A stretch of 6,698 nt of DNA from Flavobacteriales bacterium UBA979 (lineage in GTDB: Bacteria > Bacteroidota > Bacteroidia > Flavobacteriales_D > Sanyastnellaceae). Below the pieces are notes generated by a model, which was given only the letters and a program-made list of their open reading frames with translations, was not told where the DNA came from and did no database searches. Both the position numbers and the translations under genes were made by a program. The stretch lies in assembly GCA_002292325.1 (NCBI GenBank), contig DBBR01000064.1, positions 1 to 6,698 on the forward strand, in the 5' to 3' direction. Shown in pieces: positions 6,100-6,698 of this stretch; position 1 is the stretch's first letter, and each line of letters starts with the position of its first letter.

Positions 6100-6107
6100 T
6101 ATCTTTG
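6100..6107 (+). promoter_or_regulatory. Putative -7 promoter box of tRNA-Asn
   Basis: This reads TATCTTTG, an exact match to TAnnTTTG. It ends 12 bases before the mature tRNA 5' end, so the primary transcript would have a leader of only a few bases for RNase P to remove. A T-rich stretch (GTTTTCTT) at the -33 distance is only an imperfect partner. Confidence 0.6.
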
Positions 6108-6119
6108 CCGTCCGAATAT

Positions 6120-6193
6120 TCCTCCTTAGCTCAGCTGGTTAGAGCATCTGACTGTTAATCAGAGGGTCCTTGGTTCGAGTCCAAGAGGAGGAG
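6120..6193 (+). tRNA. tRNA-Asn (anticodon GTT)
   Basis: A complete 74-base cloverleaf. The acceptor TCCTCCT (6120-6126) pairs with AGGAGGA (6186-6192). The D stem is GCTC/GAGC, with AGCTGGTTA in the loop. The anticodon stem TCTGA/TCAGA holds loop CTGTTAA with anticodon GTT at 6154-6156. The variable loop is GGGTC. The T stem CTTGG/CCAAG holds TTCGAGT. The discriminator is G, as expected for tRNA-Asn. No CCA is encoded (CGA follows), so the tail must be added after transcription. All stems pair perfectly, and nothing suggests a disrupted copy. Confidence 0.97.
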
Positions 6194-6201
6194 CGAAAAT
6201 T

Positions 6202-6234
6202 AAAAGCCTTCACAGCAATGTGAGGGCTTTTTTT
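6202..6234 (+). terminator. Rho-independent terminator after tRNA-Asn, possibly bidirectional
   Basis: AAAAGCCTTCACA and TGTGAGGGCTTTT form a 13-base-pair stem with one G-U pair and loop GCAA. The stem runs into seven T residues (6228-6234). It starts 8 bases after the tRNA. Read on the minus strand the same stem is followed by TTTTAATTTT, so it could also end a transcript coming from the right, such as the minus-strand frame at 6242-6379. Confidence 0.88.
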
Positions 6235-6241
6235 ATAGGGG

Positions 6242-6379
6242 CTAACCAGCAATTATAGTTTGATCACCATTAAAGTCCAATTCATAGGGTAGCTGTCGAT
6301 GATCGAAACGAACCTTAAGCCGACTAGAGGGGCGATTATCCGTTGAGTTAGCGTAAACGGTTTGTGGCTTCTTGCTCAA
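6242..6379 (-). CDS. Possible small unrecognised gene or 3' remnant of a lost gene (45 codons)
   Basis: I do not recognise this frame. From a possible TTG start (6377-6379) it codes 45 residues beginning MSKKPQTVYANSTDNRPSS and ending QLPYELDFNGDQTIIAG, then TAG. No in-frame ATG is present, and an in-frame stop lies 6 bases further upstream. The composition is protein-like (mixed polar and hydrophobic, few rare residues). Its stop is 7 bases from the terminator hairpin, which has a T-rich tail in this direction. An open frame of this length is quite possible by chance, so the support is weak. It could be a tiny protein, the decayed 3' end of a gene whose front was lost when the DUF805 region was joined here, or non-coding sequence. 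Otherwise I see nothing in the tRNA-DUF805 spacer. Confidence 0.22.
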   Translation of the reverse strand: MSKKPQTVYANSTDNRPSSRLKVRFDHRQLPYELDFNGDQTIIAG

Positions 6380-6394
6380 ATAGCTCTACTTTGT
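6361..6394 (+). promoter_or_regulatory. Candidate promoter of the DUF805 gene
   Basis: TTTG at 6361-6364 fits the Bacteroidota -33 element. CTACTTTG at 6387-6394 is a poor -7 match: only the TTTG half fits, and the TA is shifted by one base. The spacer is 22 bases. The start codon is 15 bases after the box, across an A/T-rich leader. Confidence 0.3.
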
Positions 6395-6409
6395 GACAAA
6401 ATTTAAATT

Positions 6410-6698
6410 ATGAATTGGTACATCAAGGCGTTAAGGCAATACGGAGATTTTAATGGAAGAGCTACGAGGCAAGAATATTGGATGTTCGTGCTGTTCAATT
6501 TTCTTATCTCCTTTGTCGTGGGGTTCATTTGTGGGTTCATTGGAGTACCCGAATTAGTGAACTTATACTCGCTTGCAGTTCTCGTTCCCTCTATAGCAGT
6601 AGGGGTCAGAAGGATGCACGATGTAGGTAAAAGCGGTTGGTTTTTATTGATTCCTATTTACAATCTCATTCTTACGGTAACAGAGGGAGAAAAAGGAG
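6410..6698 (+). CDS. DUF805 family membrane protein, nearly complete, cut by the right edge
   Basis: The 96 visible residues start at the ATG at 6410-6412, which lies in an A/T-rich leader without a Shine-Dalgarno site. The opening YGDFNGRATRQEYWMFVLFN (11-30) is the DUF805 signature, and PSIAVGVRRMHDVGKSGWFLL (60-80) is the second conserved block, with the family's RRxHD-x-GxSGW pattern. Three hydrophobic segments are seen, at about 24-46, 50-66 and 77-91. The end (TEGEKG) is close to the usual family C-terminus, so probably only 10-20 residues are missing. DUF805 proteins (E. coli YhaH-like) are small inner-membrane proteins of unknown function, often in accessory or stress-related settings. 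Neighbours do not help. Base composition appears somewhat more A/T-rich than the left part of the window. Confidence 0.9.
   Translation, partial: MNWYIKALRQYGDFNGRATRQEYWMFVLFNFLISFVVGFICGFIGVPELVNLYSLAVLVPSIAVGVRRMHDVGKSGWFLLIPIYNLILTVTEGEKG

Noticed and set aside
6120..6698. tRNA-Asn as the attachment site of an integrated element
   Set aside because: No second copy of the tRNA 3' end and no integrase are visible to the right edge; only about 500 bases follow.

Overview
The window looks like chromosomal DNA of a Bacteroidota bacterium, probably Flavobacteriales-like. Four signals point there: a PorW/SprE-type lipoprotein of the type IX secretion system (T9SS); an AtpB with an N-terminal signal peptide and a His-rich segment; repeated promoter boxes of the Bacteroidota TAnnTTTG form; and almost no Shine-Dalgarno sequences. 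The base composition is near balanced. I cannot place it to genus by eye.

Layout. Positions 1-4035 hold a minus-strand cluster, in transcription order: porW/sprE, bactofilin, AtpZ, a small four-helix membrane protein in the AtpI position, and the 5' part of atpB (F0 subunit a), which runs off the left edge. Spacing is 38, 16, 0 and 97 bases. Divergent from porW is a plus-strand gene for a membrane-anchored M23 (LytM) peptidase (4129-5031). It converges, with a 4-base gap, on a minus-strand PfkB-family sugar/nucleoside kinase (5036-5962). A divergent intergenic region follows, then a complete tRNA-Asn (GTT) at 6120-6193 and a strong hairpin terminator. Next is a short minus-strand reading frame that I do not recognise (6242-6379), and last a plus-strand DUF805 membrane protein cut by the right edge.

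How the genes may work together. The left cluster joins three cell-envelope activities: T9SS and gliding (PorW), a cytoskeletal scaffold (bactofilin) and the proton-driven ATP synthase with its assembly helpers (AtpZ, AtpI-like). The M23 peptidase beside the bactofilin operon fits the known pairing of bactofilins with LytM peptidases in local peptidoglycan remodelling. Perfect or near-perfect TAnnTTTG boxes lie just upstream of atpB, the bactofilin, the peptidase, the kinase and tRNA-Asn, so the cluster may contain internal promoters. Most genes here belong to known families. The most open items are the T9SS-bactofilin-ATP synthase linkage, the bactofilin-peptidase hypothesis, hairpins at gene junctions and the unassigned 45-codon frame.
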